From contig NZ_LFVY01000026.1 of the NCBI RefSeq assembly GCF_001050155.1, forward strand, positions 1 through 51,190: DNA of 51,190 bases, written 5' to 3'. Origin of the DNA: Nitratireductor soli (lineage in GTDB: Bacteria > Pseudomonadota > Alphaproteobacteria > Rhizobiales > Rhizobiaceae). Below the pieces are notes generated by a model that was given only the letters and a program-made list of their open reading frames with translations, ran no database searches and was not told the origin of the DNA. A program made the position numbers and the translations under genes. The stretch's first letter is position 1, and every line of letters begins with the position of its first letter. This document shows positions 1 to 15,482 of the stretch, piece by piece.

Positions 1-653
1 GGGGCCTTGACCGGCGCCGGCGCCTGGCCGGTAGCGGGTGCTGCAGCCTTGGCGACGCCGGTCTTGGCGGCAGCCTCAACATCGGCCTTCACCACACGGC
101 CCTTCGGGCCCGAGCCGGAGATGGCGGAAAGATCGATGCCGCCTTCCTGCGCCAGGCGACGCGCCAGCGGCGAGGCGAAAACGCGCGACGCCTCTCCCTC
201 CCCCTTGTGGGGAGGGTGGGCAGCCGCCGCAGGCGGCTGGTCGGGTGGGGGTGGCGACGCCTGCACGATGGCCGGCGCCCCATCGCCACCACCCCCCTCC
301 GTCCGCTGCGCGGACACCTCCCCCACAGGGGGGGAGGAGGGTGCTTTCTCAGCTGCCGGCTTGGCCGCGCCGCCATTGGCGGCAGCCTTCGCCGCTTCCC
401 CGACATCCTCGCCATCGGCGGCGAGCACGGCGATCAGGGCGTTGACCTTGACCCCTTCCGTGCCGGCCGGAACCACCAGCTTGGCAACGGTGCCTTCATC
501 GACGGCTTCCACCTCCATGGTCGCCTTGTCGGTCTCGATCTCGGCGATGACGTCGCCCGGCGCAACGCTGTCGCCTTCCTTGACCAGCCATTTGGCGAGG
601 TTGCCCTCCTCCATCGTCGGCGAGAGGGCGGGCATGGTGATTTGGATCGGCAT
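1..653 (-). CDS. pdhC: Pyruvate dehydrogenase E2, dihydrolipoamide acetyltransferase (5' part, runs off window)
   Basis: E2 core of the pyruvate dehydrogenase complex. It carries acetyl groups from E1 on a lipoyl-lysine and transfers them to CoA. The frame opens at ATG 653 and stays open to position 1, so about 217 residues are visible and the catalytic domain is missing. Residues 1-76 are a lipoyl domain with the [10 protein letters not shown] motif (Lys43 is the predicted lipoylation site). Residues about 158-196 are a peripheral subunit-binding domain beginning [11 protein letters not shown]. The linker between them (about 104-154) is encoded by two palindromic repeat elements read in frame, giving an unusual Pro/Gly-rich insert instead of the usual Ala/Pro linker. 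It starts 13 bp after pdhB and is the third gene of pdhA-pdhB-pdhC. Confidence 0.95.
   Translation of the reverse strand, partial: MPIQITMPALSPTMEEGNLAKWLVKEGDSVAPGDVIAEIETDKATMEVEAVDEGTVAKLVVPAGTEGVKVNALIAVLAADGEDVGEAAKAAANGGAAKPAAEKAPSSPPVGEVSAQRTEGGGGDGAPAIVQASPPPPDQPPAAAAHPPHKGEGEASRVFASPLARRLAQEGGIDLSAISGSGPKGRVVKADVEAAAKTGVAKAAAPATGQAPAPVKA
190..256. repeat. Palindromic repeat element inside pdhC, copy 1
   Basis: The element contains a CCTCCCC-TTGT-GGGGAGG hairpin followed by an AGCCGCC-GCA-GGCGGCT hairpin and a GGGTGGGGGT tail. This is the style of the short palindromic elements scattered between rhizobial genes, here lying in the coding sequence of the E2 linker. It keeps the reading frame. 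It faces copy 2 in opposite orientation across about 35 bp. Family membership is from memory of such elements, not from a search. Confidence 0.7.
286..346. repeat. Palindromic repeat element inside pdhC, copy 2 (inverted relative to copy 1)
   Basis: On the minus strand this reads CCTCCTCCCCCCCTGTGGGG then GAGG, GTCCGCGCAGCGGAC and GGAGGGGGGT. That is the same plan as copy 1 in the opposite orientation: a C-run/G-run hairpin, a second GTCCGC/GCGGAC hairpin and a G-rich tail. Both copies are translated in frame without a stop codon. Confidence 0.7.
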
Positions 654-666
654 GGTGTCCTCCCGC

Positions 667-2067
<1,401 letters not shown>

Positions 2068-2080
2068 GTCGGCTTTCCCC

Positions 2081-3172
2081 TCAGAGCAGAATATCGGTGT
2101 AGAGTTCGGACACATCCGGTTCCGGATCCGCCTGCGCGAAATCGGCCGCGTCGCCGACGATGTCGCGCACCTCCTTGTCGATCACCTTCAGCGCGTCTTC
2201 ATCGGCCCACTTCTTGGCGATGAGCCGCTGTTTCACCTGCTCGATCGGATCATGCTCGGAGCGCATCTTCTGCACTTCGTCCTTCGACCGGTATTTTGCC
2301 GGATCGGACATGGAATGGCCGCGATAGCGGTAGGTCTGCATTTCCAGGATGATCGGCCCCTTGCCGGAGCGGCACCAGTCCACCGCCAGTTCGCCCGCCG
2401 CCTTCACCGCGCGCACATCCATGCCGTCGACCTGGATGCCGGGAATCTTGAAGGACAGGCCGCGATGCGAGAAATCGGTCTCGGCCGAGGAACGCGCCAC
2501 CGCCGTGCCCATGGCGTAGCGGTTGTTCTCGATGATGTAGATCACCGGCAACTTCCACAGCGAGGCCATGTTGAAGCTCTCATAGACCTGGCCCTGATTG
2601 GCCGCGCCGTCACCGAAATAGGTCAGCGAAACATTGTCGTTGCCGCGATAGCGGTTGGCGAAGGCCAGGCCGGTGCCGAGCGGCACCTGCGCGCCGACAA
2701 TGCCATGCCCGCCATAAAAATTCTTCTCCTTGGAGAACATGTGCATCGAGCCGCCCTTGCCGCGCGAATAGCCGCTGCGGCGTCCGGTCAGTTCGGCCAT
2801 CACGCCGCGCGGCTCCATGTCGGCCGCCAGCATGTGGCCATGGTCGCGATAGCCGGTGATGACCTGGTCGCCCTCCTTCAGCGTCATCTGCATGCCGACG
2901 ACGACGGCCTCCTGGCCGATGTAGAGGTGGCAGAAGCCGCCGATCAGGCCCATGCCGTAGAGTTGGCCGGCCTTTTCCTCGAAACGGCGGATCAACAGCA
3001 TCTCGCGATAGGCCGCGAGTTCCTGCTCCTTGGTGAAATTCTCCGGTGGTGGGGATTTCGGCGCCTGAACGGCGCCTCCTGCCGACGGCTTCTTCGCCGG
3101 CCGTGCCTTCGTCGCAGTGGTTTTGCCCGCGGCGGTTTTGCTTGCGGCGGTTTTGCTTGCAGCGCGCGCCAT
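2081..3172 (-). CDS. pdhA: Pyruvate dehydrogenase E1 component, alpha subunit
   Basis: Alpha subunit of E1 (363 aa), which binds thiamine diphosphate through the GDG-to-NN motif visible at residues 187-217 (GDGAANQG ... [10 protein letters not shown]). The conserved loop [11 protein letters not shown] lies at 281-291. The first about 45 residues are a low-complexity basic extension of repeated A-S-K-T-A units and KKP, not part of the catalytic fold and variable among relatives. First gene of pdhA-pdhB-pdhC; the 210-bp spacer upstream towards ftsB contains two inverted repeats. Confidence 0.97.
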   Translation of the reverse strand: MARAASKTAASKTAAGKTTATKARPAKKPSAGGAVQAPKSPPPENFTKEQELAAYREMLLIRRFEEKAGQLYGMGLIGGFCHLYIGQEAVVVGMQMTLKEGDQVITGYRDHGHMLAADMEPRGVMAELTGRRSGYSRGKGGSMHMFSKEKNFYGGHGIVGAQVPLGTGLAFANRYRGNDNVSLTYFGDGAANQGQVYESFNMASLWKLPVIYIIENNRYAMGTAVARSSAETDFSHRGLSFKIPGIQVDGMDVRAVKAAGELAVDWCRSGKGPIILEMQTYRYRGHSMSDPAKYRSKDEVQKMRSEHDPIEQVKQRLIAKKWADEDALKVIDKEVRDIVGDAADFAQADPEPDVSELYTDILL

Positions 3173-3316
3173 GCCTCAACTCCCTAGCTGAAATTTCGGG
3201 GAATTTTGGTTACGGCAGAAGCAGCATGAAACCGCGCTGCGTGCCTCCCGTCACCTCCCGCTTATAATGAGAGAAGCTAGCACGCGCCGATCCGTTCGGC
3301 CATCCGAATTTCGCAT

Positions 3317-3331
3317 AGCTGCCATGCAGCT
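3317..3331. repeat. Palindrome upstream of pdhA
   Basis: AGCTGC-CAT-GCAGCT is a perfect 6-bp inverted repeat about 145 bp upstream of the pdhA start, in a spacer that is more AT-rich than its surroundings. It could be a regulator site for the pdh operon. No protein can be assigned from sequence alone. Confidence 0.4.
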
Positions 3332-3361
3332 AAGGCCATGGATTTATTTGATTTCTATTCG

Positions 3362-3382
3362 ATTAACTTGATTTCAGTTAAT
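3362..3382 (-). terminator. AT-rich inverted repeat directly after ftsB
   Basis: ATTAACT-TGATTTC-AGTTAAT is a perfect 7-bp inverted repeat touching the ftsB stop codon. As an RNA hairpin it is weak (AT-rich, no strong T run), so it may be a weak terminator of ftsB or an operator of pdhA. Confidence 0.3.
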
Positions 3383-3703
3383 TCAGCGGGAGCCGTCCAT
3401 GAGGATCACCACTTCATTATCGCGCGCCAGGTTGAGGGCGCGTCGGGCCTGCTCGTCGAGCATATCCTTCTCGATCGAACCGTCCTTCAACAGGGCGATG
3501 CGCGCCTCCAGCTTGCCGCGCGTGGCGGCAAGGGCATCAAGCCGCGTCTGCGCTTCATCGATACGCGCATCGAGCTGGTATTTGGAATAGATGCCGTATT
3601 CGCCATGATAGGCGTGAAAGCCGAAATAGGCGAGAAACAATCCGGTGATCGCCGGTACGATCAGCCGGCCCGTGTTTCGGCGTTTGTGATGACGTGTCCA
3701 CAT
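3383..3703 (-). CDS. ftsB: FtsB/DivIC-family septum formation initiator
   Basis: Small bitopic membrane protein of the divisome (106 aa) that in this family links FtsL and FtsQ in the periplasm. After a basic cytoplasmic N-terminus (RHHKRRNTGR) there is one membrane segment at about 13-31. A heptad-like coiled coil (about 40-75, ARIDEAQTRLDALAATRGKLEARIALLKDG) and the family's D-x-x-x-E-x-A-R-x-x-L region (MLDEQARRALNLA) follow. ATG 3703 (MWTRHH) was preferred over the upstream start at 3733. Its place between eno and pdhA is a common alphaproteobacterial arrangement. Confidence 0.88.
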   Translation of the reverse strand: MWTRHHKRRNTGRLIVPAITGLFLAYFGFHAYHGEYGIYSKYQLDARIDEAQTRLDALAATRGKLEARIALLKDGSIEKDMLDEQARRALNLARDNEVVILMDGSR

Positions 3704-3821
3704 GCGGAAAACCCTTCTCCCGCATGTAAGCATAGCTTGCTTAATGGACAGTTATCTCGATCAGCCGGCGGCATGTTTTCGCGCCACCTCCTGGTCGGGA
3801 TCGCCGGGACGGGCCGAGCCT

Positions 3822-4181
3822 TCAGGCGGCGAGCATGGCCTTCAACGCATCATGGTCATCGACAAACAGGACCTGGCCGCCCTTGTTGCTTTCGCGAACG
3901 AAATCACCCAGCGCGGCGCTTGTCGCGACAGCGGCGGAAATATCGCCGAGAAATGCGACACGGAGCCGGTAAGTGACGAATTTCTGCACCACGGCGCCCG
4001 CCAGACGGGTGCGCAGATTGAAAAAATCCGCCGACAAGCGCGAGACCGGCACGATGACCAAATCGGTCGGCGTGCCATAGCAGGCGCCGATAATGTCGTT
4101 GACGTCCGCTTCTCTGGCGATCGGCGGGCCGTCGGCAGCCAGCTCGCCGATGTTGATGCCGCCGATCTCGTAAAAGCGCAT
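3822..4181 (-). CDS. DUF4180 domain protein, function unknown
   Basis: A 119-aa soluble protein matching my memory of the DUF4180 family along its whole length. It has a beta-rich N-terminus (MRFYEIGGINIGELAADGPPI), then LVIVPVSRLSADFFNLRTRLAGAVVQKFVTYRLRVAFLGDIS, and the hallmark end FVRESNKGGQVLFVDD. No catalytic motif or membrane segment is visible. The start lies 15 bp after the eno stop on the same strand, so it is probably co-transcribed with eno. It separates eno from ftsB, genes that I recall as close neighbours in related genomes, which suggests insertion of an accessory gene. Confidence 0.75.
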   Translation of the reverse strand: MRFYEIGGINIGELAADGPPIAREADVNDIIGACYGTPTDLVIVPVSRLSADFFNLRTRLAGAVVQKFVTYRLRVAFLGDISAAVATSAALGDFVRESNKGGQVLFVDDHDALKAMLAA

Positions 4182-4196
4182 GAATGGCCCTTGCCG

Positions 4197-6387
<2,191 letters not shown>

Positions 6388-6391
<4 letters not shown>

Positions 6392-7269
6392 GCGGAAAAC
6401 TCCTCGAAAACGAATGTGGTGCCCTGCCCTTCGGCCGGCGGCACGATGATGCGCCCGCCATGCTCGGCGAACAGAATGTCATTGGCGGAAAATTGCGCCC
6501 GCAGCGCGGCGAGCGCGGCAAGCTGAAAGACGATGCCGGCGAAATTCAGCCGGGCGTCGAACGCGGCCGGTTCGGCGCCGCAGATCGCGGCAAAGGCCGC
6601 CGGCGTCATCAGCGACAGATCGGCATTGGCCAGCCGGACATCGATGCCGCCGGTCTCGCCCGAGACGGGATCCTGCCCGCTGAACTGCGTCAGAAACGAC
6701 CGGTAGCCCCCTGGTTCCGCCGCCGTGATAAGAATGCAGGCGATGCCTGACACGCAATTGGCATGCCGCTCCAGTGCGCCACGGTCCACCTTGGGCGCAT
6801 TGACCCGCTGGCAGGTGAAGAAGAACCGGTTCTCGCCGGTATCCGGCGCGGCAAAGGCGAGCTTGAACGAAGCGATGGCCTCAGCCCCGGCTGCATCGAC
6901 AAAAGGCCGGGAGAAGGACAGCGGTTCTCCGGCCGAAATCCCGCCGGCAACGAACCGGGCATGATCGGCATCGGCGTCGGGCGTGCCAAGCACCAGGGCG
7001 GAAAACCCCTCCTCGCCGATCCGCCCACGGAAATCCGCATCGCGTGCGACGAAAACGTTGCCCGCGCCAGCAGCCACCTGCGCGGCGGCGGCATCGACAG
7101 TTGCCAGCGGTTCGAGATAGGTCCCATCAGCGAAGAAAACGCAGCAATTTCCGGTGCCGAAGGGGTGGGCCGCGTCCGGCGCGACCGTGAAACCGAGCGC
7201 CGTCAGCCTTCGCCTGGCCGCTGCCAGACCGGCGGTCGGCAGGACGCAATGATCAAGCGCACGCGCCAT
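6388..7269 (-). CDS. VOC-family (glyoxalase-like domain) protein
   Basis: A 293-aa cytoplasmic protein. Its N-terminus ([28 protein letters not shown], then [22 protein letters not shown]) is the beta-alpha-beta-beta-beta module of vicinal-oxygen-chelate proteins, most like the Glyoxalase_3 type, where LDH supplies a candidate metal ligand and YLEPLA a candidate Glu ligand. A second, more divergent repeat (about 160-290, ending [24 protein letters not shown]) completes the fold. The substrate is unknown. ATG 7269 was chosen for the ACGAGG sequence just upstream; a start at 7293 (MVSSNEAP) is possible. The ATGA overlap couples it to kdsA. Confidence 0.8.
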
Positions 7270-7333
7270 CGGCGCCTCGTTGCTGGAAACCATGGCACGC
7301 ATGTGCCCCATGCGCCGCCGCAATGCAAGGGCG

Positions 7334-8374
7334 TCAGCCGGTCTCGCCCTGCGGCAGGCGGAACTCGACCCAAAGCGGGTGATGATCGGAAATGCGGAAG
7401 GCGAAATTGCGCTTGGTCAAACCGAGGTCCCGCAGCAACCGGCCCCAGATCTCGACGATCCCGCCATCCACCAGATCCAGGCCGATCAGCGCCGCGTTGC
7501 CCTTGGAGAACCAGGCGATCTGGTCGTGATAACTGGATTTTTCCGGTTCCGATGCCCGCGCATAGATGGTGCGCGGGTGGCTTTGCAGGACGAACGGCAC
7601 TTCGAGCCCCGTCTCGACGAAGGCTTCATAGAGCTTGTTGCCGGTGCGCTCGAGATTGAAATCGCCAAGGACGATCAGATTGTGATGCCAGCGCCGCTCG
7701 CGCGCCGCCCAGCTCTGCATCCACCGGGCGATGCCGCGCAGTTCCGGCAGGCGCTCCGTGTCCTCGTCGCCATAGTCGATATGCGTCGTCACCAGGATGA
7801 AGGTCGTGTCACGCGTGCGAAACGACACGGCGTAGGGATTGCGGGCGAACTGCTTCTTGAAGCTGCCGGCATCGAAGCCGAACTCCTCCGCCTCGTCGGG
7901 CACGACCAGTTCGCCGGCAAGCCCCGACAGCGCCACGCGCGTCGTGTCGAACAGATAGGCCATGTGCTCGTTATTGCCGCCGACGCCCGCATTGCGGTCC
8001 GTCATCAGGAAGCTCCAATTGGGGCCGAGCACCTTCATGGCCGAGCGCAAGGCGCGAAAATCCTCGCCGACCTCCTGCACGGCAATCACGTCGAAGCGCG
8101 AAAGCACCTCGGCGATGGCCCAGAGCGAGCGGTAATCGCGTTTGGGACTGTCATTGGATGCCAGAGGCACGGACCATTTGCACGTCAGCGAGCGGAAATG
8201 GGCAATGTTCCAGGTGGCGATCAGGATGTTGCGGTCGATGACGCGCTTCGGCGGCACGGTCTGGTCGAGATAGGCGGAAAAATCGCGCATCTCGTTGACC
8301 ACTGCCTGCGGAACCGCGCCGTCCTCGGGCAAATTGTCGGGATCGTCGAAAAGAACGTCCAGCGGCGTCGCCAC
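7334..8374 (-). CDS. Endonuclease/exonuclease/phosphatase-fold protein
   Basis: A 346-aa protein of the DNase I-like/EEP superfamily. The ordered motifs are ILIATWNIAHF (Asn, metal site), VIAVQEVGED (Glu, metal site), NNEHMAYLFD, VTTHIDYGDED, LIVLGDFNLER (Asp/Asn catalytic pair), SSYHDQIAWF and the C-terminal ISDHHPLWVEF (Asp-His). All catalytic positions expected for a Mg-dependent phosphodiesterase or phosphatase are present. No signal peptide is visible, so a cytoplasmic nuclease or phosphatase role is inferred; the substrate cannot be told. It lies between pyrG and the VOC-kdsA pair on the same strand. Confidence 0.88.
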   Translation of the reverse strand: MATPLDVLFDDPDNLPEDGAVPQAVVNEMRDFSAYLDQTVPPKRVIDRNILIATWNIAHFRSLTCKWSVPLASNDSPKRDYRSLWAIAEVLSRFDVIAVQEVGEDFRALRSAMKVLGPNWSFLMTDRNAGVGGNNEHMAYLFDTTRVALSGLAGELVVPDEAEEFGFDAGSFKKQFARNPYAVSFRTRDTTFILVTTHIDYGDEDTERLPELRGIARWMQSWAARERRWHHNLIVLGDFNLERTGNKLYEAFVETGLEVPFVLQSHPRTIYARASEPEKSSYHDQIAWFSKGNAALIGLDLVDGGIVEIWGRLLRDLGLTKRNFAFRISDHHPLWVEFRLPQGETG

Positions 8375-8413
8375 AGCCTTGTCCCCCGCTCGCCATCAAG
8401 CGGGCGGAGCCTA

Positions 8414-10054
<1,641 letters not shown>

Positions 10055-10192
10055 TTAACTGGACGCCGGCGATTCCGCCAGCAAAAAATCATGAGCCGCA
10101 GATCTTTTTGCGCCTCGCGGTGGACAATGTTTCGCGCCAGCCGGAAGCGACCGCTCCATCAGAGCGGCCGGAATGCCTGGCAAAACAAGGAA

Positions 10193-10582
10193 TTACTGGT
10201 CGGTCGGCACCTGGTCTTCGGCATTGCCCTCGCCGGCAGGAGCCGGCGCGGTCTCGCCACCCGTCGTTGCGCCACTGCCGCCGAGCTGGTCGAGAACGCC
10301 CGAGCCGTCCTGCATTTGTTCGCTGCCCGCCGGGATGCGGTCGAGGATATCGGTTGGGCTCGCCCCGTAACGGGCGATCAGCGACAGCGCCAGCGAGGTG
10401 GCGAAAAAGGCCGCCGCCAGAAGAGCCGTTGTGCGGGTCAGCGCATTGGCAGCGCCCCGCGCCGACATGAAACCGGAACCGCCGCCGACGCCGAGCCCGC
10501 CCCCTTCGGAGCGCTGCATGAGGACCACGCCGACCAGCGCGACCACGACGATCAGATGAATGACGATGATGACGGTTTGCAT
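10193..10582 (-). CDS. secG: Preprotein translocase subunit SecG
   Basis: Inner-membrane partner of SecYE (129 aa). Two membrane segments are visible (about 3-21 and 52-68) around the conserved cytoplasmic loop VLMQRSEGGGLGVGGGSGF. The C-terminal 50 residues are a Gly/Ala/Pro-rich low-complexity tail, longer than the E. coli protein but usual in alphaproteobacteria. It sits between tpiA and pyrG on the same strand, a common arrangement in this class. Confidence 0.95.
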   Translation of the reverse strand: MQTVIIVIHLIVVVALVGVVLMQRSEGGGLGVGGGSGFMSARGAANALTRTTALLAAAFFATSLALSLIARYGASPTDILDRIPAGSEQMQDGSGVLDQLGGSGATTGGETAPAPAGEGNAEDQVPTDQ

Positions 10583-10822
10583 GTTACCTTCCGGCTTTCC
10601 GGCTCGATGCGCCCGCCAAGATGCGGACGCGGCTCATTACACGGCTTTCACCGCTTTTCCAAGACCGATGCGACGCTTCTTTCAGGATGAAGGCTGCGCC
10701 CATTGTCCTGAAAGGACGAAATCGCCCGGATTTCCCCGCTTCGCGGCTCCCGGCCACATCAACACCCAGAAAATAGGTTGTGGAACGACCGGCGCAAGTC
10801 CGTTTTCACGAAACGACAGCGT

Positions 10823-11572
10823 TCAGGCCGGGCAAGCCGCGACGATGCCGAGAAAGTCTGCGGCCTTCAGGCTCGCACCGCCGACCAGCGCGCCGTCCAC
10901 ATGGGCGATGCCCAGCAGTTCCGCCGCATTCGACGGCTTCACCGAACCGCCATAGAGAATGCGCATCGCGCCGGCCGCGCCGCCCAGCAGGCCGGACAGT
11001 TCGGCGCGGATATGCGCATGCGCCTCGGCGACATCGGCGGCGGTCGGGGTCAAGCCGGTACCGATCGCCCAGACCGGCTCATAGGCGATCACCGTGTTGG
11101 CGGCGGCCGCCGCCTTCGGCACGGAGCCGGCGATCTGCCGCGACAGGACCGCCAACGTCTCGCCGCGCTGGCGCTCGTCTTTCGTCTCGCCGATGCAGAT
11201 CACCGCCGTCAGGCCGGCACGCCAGGCGGCTTGCGCCTTGGCGGCCACATCCGCATCCGTTTCGCCATGGTCGGTGCGCCGCTCCGAATGGCCGACGATG
11301 ACGTGGCTGGCACCGGCATCGGCCAGCATCTCCGCCGAGACGTCGCCCGTATGGGCGCCGGAGGCCAACGCATGACAATCCTGCCCGCCGAGCAGAACCG
11401 CGCCGCCTTCGAGCGCGTCCTTGGCTCGCGACAGCAACGTGGCCGGCACGCAAATCAGCGCCTCCGATGCGGGGATATCGCCGGCGGCGATGGCGCTCAA
11501 CTCGGCAAGCGAGGCGCCAGTGCCATGCATTTTCCAGTTGCCGGCGATCAGGGGGCGAATACCAGGCGTCAT
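10823..11572 (-). CDS. tpiA: Triosephosphate isomerase
   Basis: Interconverts dihydroxyacetone phosphate and glyceraldehyde-3-phosphate (249 aa). Catalytic residues: Lys in IAGNWKMHG, His in VIVGHSERR, Glu in [11 protein letters not shown]; phosphate loop [15 protein letters not shown] 11572 ([15 protein letters not shown]) is preceded by AAGGAAGAGG at good spacing; the upstream in-frame extension is not conserved. Divergent from ppiD across 177 bp. Confidence 0.97.
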   Translation of the reverse strand: MTPGIRPLIAGNWKMHGTGASLAELSAIAAGDIPASEALICVPATLLSRAKDALEGGAVLLGGQDCHALASGAHTGDVSAEMLADAGASHVIVGHSERRTDHGETDADVAAKAQAAWRAGLTAVICIGETKDERQRGETLAVLSRQIAGSVPKAAAAANTVIAYEPVWAIGTGLTPTAADVAEAHAHIRAELSGLLGGAAGAMRILYGGSVKPSNAAELLGIAHVDGALVGGASLKAADFLGIVAACPA

Positions 11573-11653
11573 GCGGCCTCTTCCTTGTTCTGCTTTGCGC
11601 TTCTCCTTCCCTAGCAAAAACCCACGACAAAGCAATCTGCGCGGGGGAGTAGC

Positions 11654-11698
11654 GATCGACACTCGGCTATCGACACTGGACTTTAGGGGCGCTATTGC
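11654..11698 (+). promoter_or_regulatory. Candidate ppiD promoter with a 15-bp-period direct repeat
   Basis: GATCGACACT (11654-11663) and TATCGACACT (11669-11678) form a direct repeat. A sigma-70-like pair TCGACA (11670-11675), 17 bp, TATTGC (11693-11698) can be drawn about 50 bp ahead of the ppiD start. The match to the consensus is only moderate. Confidence 0.3.
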
Positions 11699-11749
11699 GC
11701 TTTGTGGGGTACAAGCATTGAAAACTCATCGAGGAATACCGGAACCGCC

Positions 11750-13636
11750 ATGCTCGACAGTCTCAGAAACGCCGCTTCCACCTGGATCGCCAAGTTGCTG
11801 CTTGGCCTGCTCGTCGTGAGCTTTGCGGTCTGGGGAATTTCCGGGCAAATCCTCAACGACCAGTCGCGCAGCGTTTTGACGGCAGGCGACGCATCGGTCT
11901 CCATGCTCGATTTCCGTCTTGCCTACGACCGGCAGATCAATGCGCTGTCGCAGCGCCTGGGCACGCGCGTGACGCGTGAACAGGCCGTCGCCTTTGGCCT
12001 GGACGACCAGGTCATGCAGCAATTGGCCGCTGGCGTCCTGCTTGACGAGGAGGCTCGGCAGCTCGGTCTTGGCCTGTCGAGCGACAGGCTGGCTGAACTG
12101 ACCGCCGAGGACCCCGCCTTCCGCGGCGCCAACGGCCGTTTCGATCGCCAGCAGTTCGATTTCGTCCTGCGGCAGATCGGCATGCGCCCCCAGGATTACC
12201 TGAAAAATCGCGAGCAGGTGGCGATCCGCCAGCAGATCGTCGAAGCGGCGACGGACGGCCTTGCCGTTCCCGACGAGATGTTGAAGAACATGGCGCTTTA
12301 CCGTGGCGAGGACCGGACCGTGGAGTATGTGCCGCTGCCCCGTTCTCTGGTCGAGCCGATCGATGAGCCGGAAGCCTCGGCCCTGCAAGCCTGGTTCGAC
12401 GAGCGCAAGGCCGACTACGCCGCGCCGGAGTATCGCAAATTCACCTATGTGAAGCTCGAACCGTCCGACATCGCCGATCCCGCTTCCGTCTCCGGCGAAC
12501 AGGTCGAGAAAGCCTATCAGGATCTGCGCGACCGCTACACCACGCCACAAAAGCGCGGCATCGAGCAGATCGTCTTCGCCAACAAGGATGCCGCTGCCAG
12601 CGCCTTGAAGGACCTGCTCGACGGCAAGAGCTTCGCCGACGTGGCGACGGCCGCCGGCAAGTCGCCGCAGGACATCGCGCTCGGCACGCTGGCCAAGTCG
12701 GAAATCGCCGATAGCACCATTGCAGAGGCAGCCTTTGCGCTGGATGAAAACCAGTTCAGCGACGTGATCGATGGCGCGTTTGGCCCGGTGATCCTGCACG
12801 TGACGGAAATCACCCCGGAAATCGTCCAGCCGCTTGCCGAGGTTGAGAACGAGATCCGCCAGGATCTGGCGCTCGAGGAGGCGAACCGCATCCTGCTCGA
12901 CGTGCATGATTCCTATGAGGATGCGCGTGCCAGCGGCACGACGATGGCCGAGGCGGCCGAGCGCCTGAGACTCACCCCGCGCACCATCGATGCGGTCGAT
13001 CGCAACGCGCAGCGCCCCGACGGCACCGTCGTCAACGACCTGCCGCAATCGGCCGCATTGCTGCGCGAGGTGTTCGAGACCGATTCCGGCGTCGAAAATG
13101 CACCGCTTTCCCTGGGCGGCAGTGGTTTCGTCTTCTACGAGGTCGAGGGAATCACGCCTGAGCGCGACCGCACGCTTGACGAGGTGCGCGAGAAAGCGGC
13201 GGCCGACTGGATGCAGGCCGAGAGCGCGCAGCGCCTCGCCACGCGGGCGGCCGAACTGGTCAAAGAACTGAAGGACGGCAAGCCGCTCGACGAGATCGCC
13301 GCTGCCGTCGGCCAGGAAAAGCAGATCAAGCGCGGCCTCAAGCGAACCGCCAACGATGCCGATCTCGGCCAGTCCGGCGTGGCCGCCGTCTTCGCCGTGC
13401 CGCGCGACGGAACGGGAATTTTCGCCAACGCCGCCGGCGACGGACAGGTCCTGTTCCAGGTGGCCGAAGTTTTCGAGCCGGCCTCGGCCGGATCGGAAAG
13501 CGTGCCCGAGAACGAGCGCGCGGCGGTCCGCTCCGCACTTGCCGACGATCTGCTCGACCAGATGGTCGCCCGCCTGCAGGGCAAATACCCGGTGACGGTC
13601 AACCGTGCCGCCATGCAGGAAGCCCTGAGCTTCTGA
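11750..13636 (+). CDS. ppiD: Membrane-anchored periplasmic peptidyl-prolyl isomerase, PpiD type
   Basis: A 628-aa SurA/PpiD-family chaperone. One N-terminal membrane anchor (about 13-31, [20 protein letters not shown]) is followed by a SurA-N-like region ([22 protein letters not shown] ... [31 protein letters not shown]). A divergent parvulin-like PPIase region is near 260-380 ([32 protein letters not shown] ... [14 protein letters not shown]), with a second helical part at the C-terminus. It should act on outer-membrane and exported proteins at the Sec exit. ATG 11750 places the anchor at the very N-terminus. It is directly followed by trpD after 7 bp, an order I recall as conserved in Rhizobiales. 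Confidence 0.9.
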   Translation: MLDSLRNAASTWIAKLLLGLLVVSFAVWGISGQILNDQSRSVLTAGDASVSMLDFRLAYDRQINALSQRLGTRVTREQAVAFGLDDQVMQQLAAGVLLDEEARQLGLGLSSDRLAELTAEDPAFRGANGRFDRQQFDFVLRQIGMRPQDYLKNREQVAIRQQIVEAATDGLAVPDEMLKNMALYRGEDRTVEYVPLPRSLVEPIDEPEASALQAWFDERKADYAAPEYRKFTYVKLEPSDIADPASVSGEQVEKAYQDLRDRYTTPQKRGIEQIVFANKDAAASALKDLLDGKSFADVATAAGKSPQDIALGTLAKSEIADSTIAEAAFALDENQFSDVIDGAFGPVILHVTEITPEIVQPLAEVENEIRQDLALEEANRILLDVHDSYEDARASGTTMAEAAERLRLTPRTIDAVDRNAQRPDGTVVNDLPQSAALLREVFETDSGVENAPLSLGGSGFVFYEVEGITPERDRTLDEVREKAAADWMQAESAQRLATRAAELVKELKDGKPLDEIAAAVGQEKQIKRGLKRTANDADLGQSGVAAVFAVPRDGTGIFANAAGDGQVLFQVAEVFEPASAGSESVPENERAAVRSALADDLLDQMVARLQGKYPVTVNRAAMQEALSF

Positions 13637-13643
13637 GCCGGCC

Positions 13644-14664
<1,021 letters not shown>

Positions 14665-14672
<8 letters not shown>

Positions 14673-15477
14673 TATTTTGCGGAAGATTGAGGCTTACAAG
14701 CGTAAGGAGATCGAAGCGGCAAAGGCGGCTTTGCCGGTCGGCACACTCGCTGCCATGGCGAAGGATGCGGCGCCCCCGCGAGGCTTTGCCGATGCCCTCG
14801 CGAAAAAGAAGGCCGCCGGCCGGTTTGCGTTGATCGCCGAGATCAAGAAGGCCAGCCCTTCGCGCGGGCTGATCCGCGCCGATTTCCAGCCGGCGGAACT
14901 TGCGGCAGCCTATGAGTCAGGCGGCGCCACTTGCCTTTCTGTGCTCACCGATACCCCTTCTTTTCAGGGCGCCCCCGAATTCCTGGGTATGGCGCGGGAA
15001 GCCTGCGCGCTTCCGATTCTGCGCAAGGACTTCCTGTTCGAGCCCTATCAGGTGTTCGAGGCCCGCGCCTGGGGCGCCGATGCGATCCTGATCATCATGG
15101 CCTGCGTGTCGGATGCCGAAGCCCACGCACTCGAAGACGCCGCCGTGGATCTTGGCATGGACGTTCTCGTCGAGGTGCATGACGAGGAGGAGCTGGAGCG
15201 TGCGCTCGAACTATCCTCGCGGCTGATCGGTATCAACAATCGGGACCTGCGCACCTTCGAGACCAAGCTCGAGACCAGCGAACGCCTGGCACCGCGCGTG
15301 CCGGAGGGGCGGATCGTGGTCGGCGAGAGCGGCATCTTCACCAACGAGGACTGCCGCCGGCTGGCGCGCGCCGGCATGATGTCGTTCCTGGTCGGCGAGA
15401 GCCTGATGCGCCAGGCCGACGTGACCGCCGCGACCCGCGCCCTTTTGGGTCTTGACGCCCCGCAGGCGACGGTCTGA
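14665..15477 (+). CDS. trpC: Indole-3-glycerol phosphate synthase
   Basis: Fourth step of tryptophan synthesis, closing the indole ring (270 aa). TIM-barrel motifs: [15 protein letters not shown] (catalytic Lys), [34 protein letters not shown] and [11 protein letters not shown]. Monofunctional, without a TrpF domain. The start overlaps trpD by 8 bp; moaC follows after 5 bp. Confidence 0.98.
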
Positions 15478-15482
15478 GCGCG

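Noticed and set aside
1-653. Possible frameshift of pdhC by the repeat elements
   Set aside because: Codon-by-codon translation shows the frame is kept through both elements and resumes with the E1/E3-binding domain motif.
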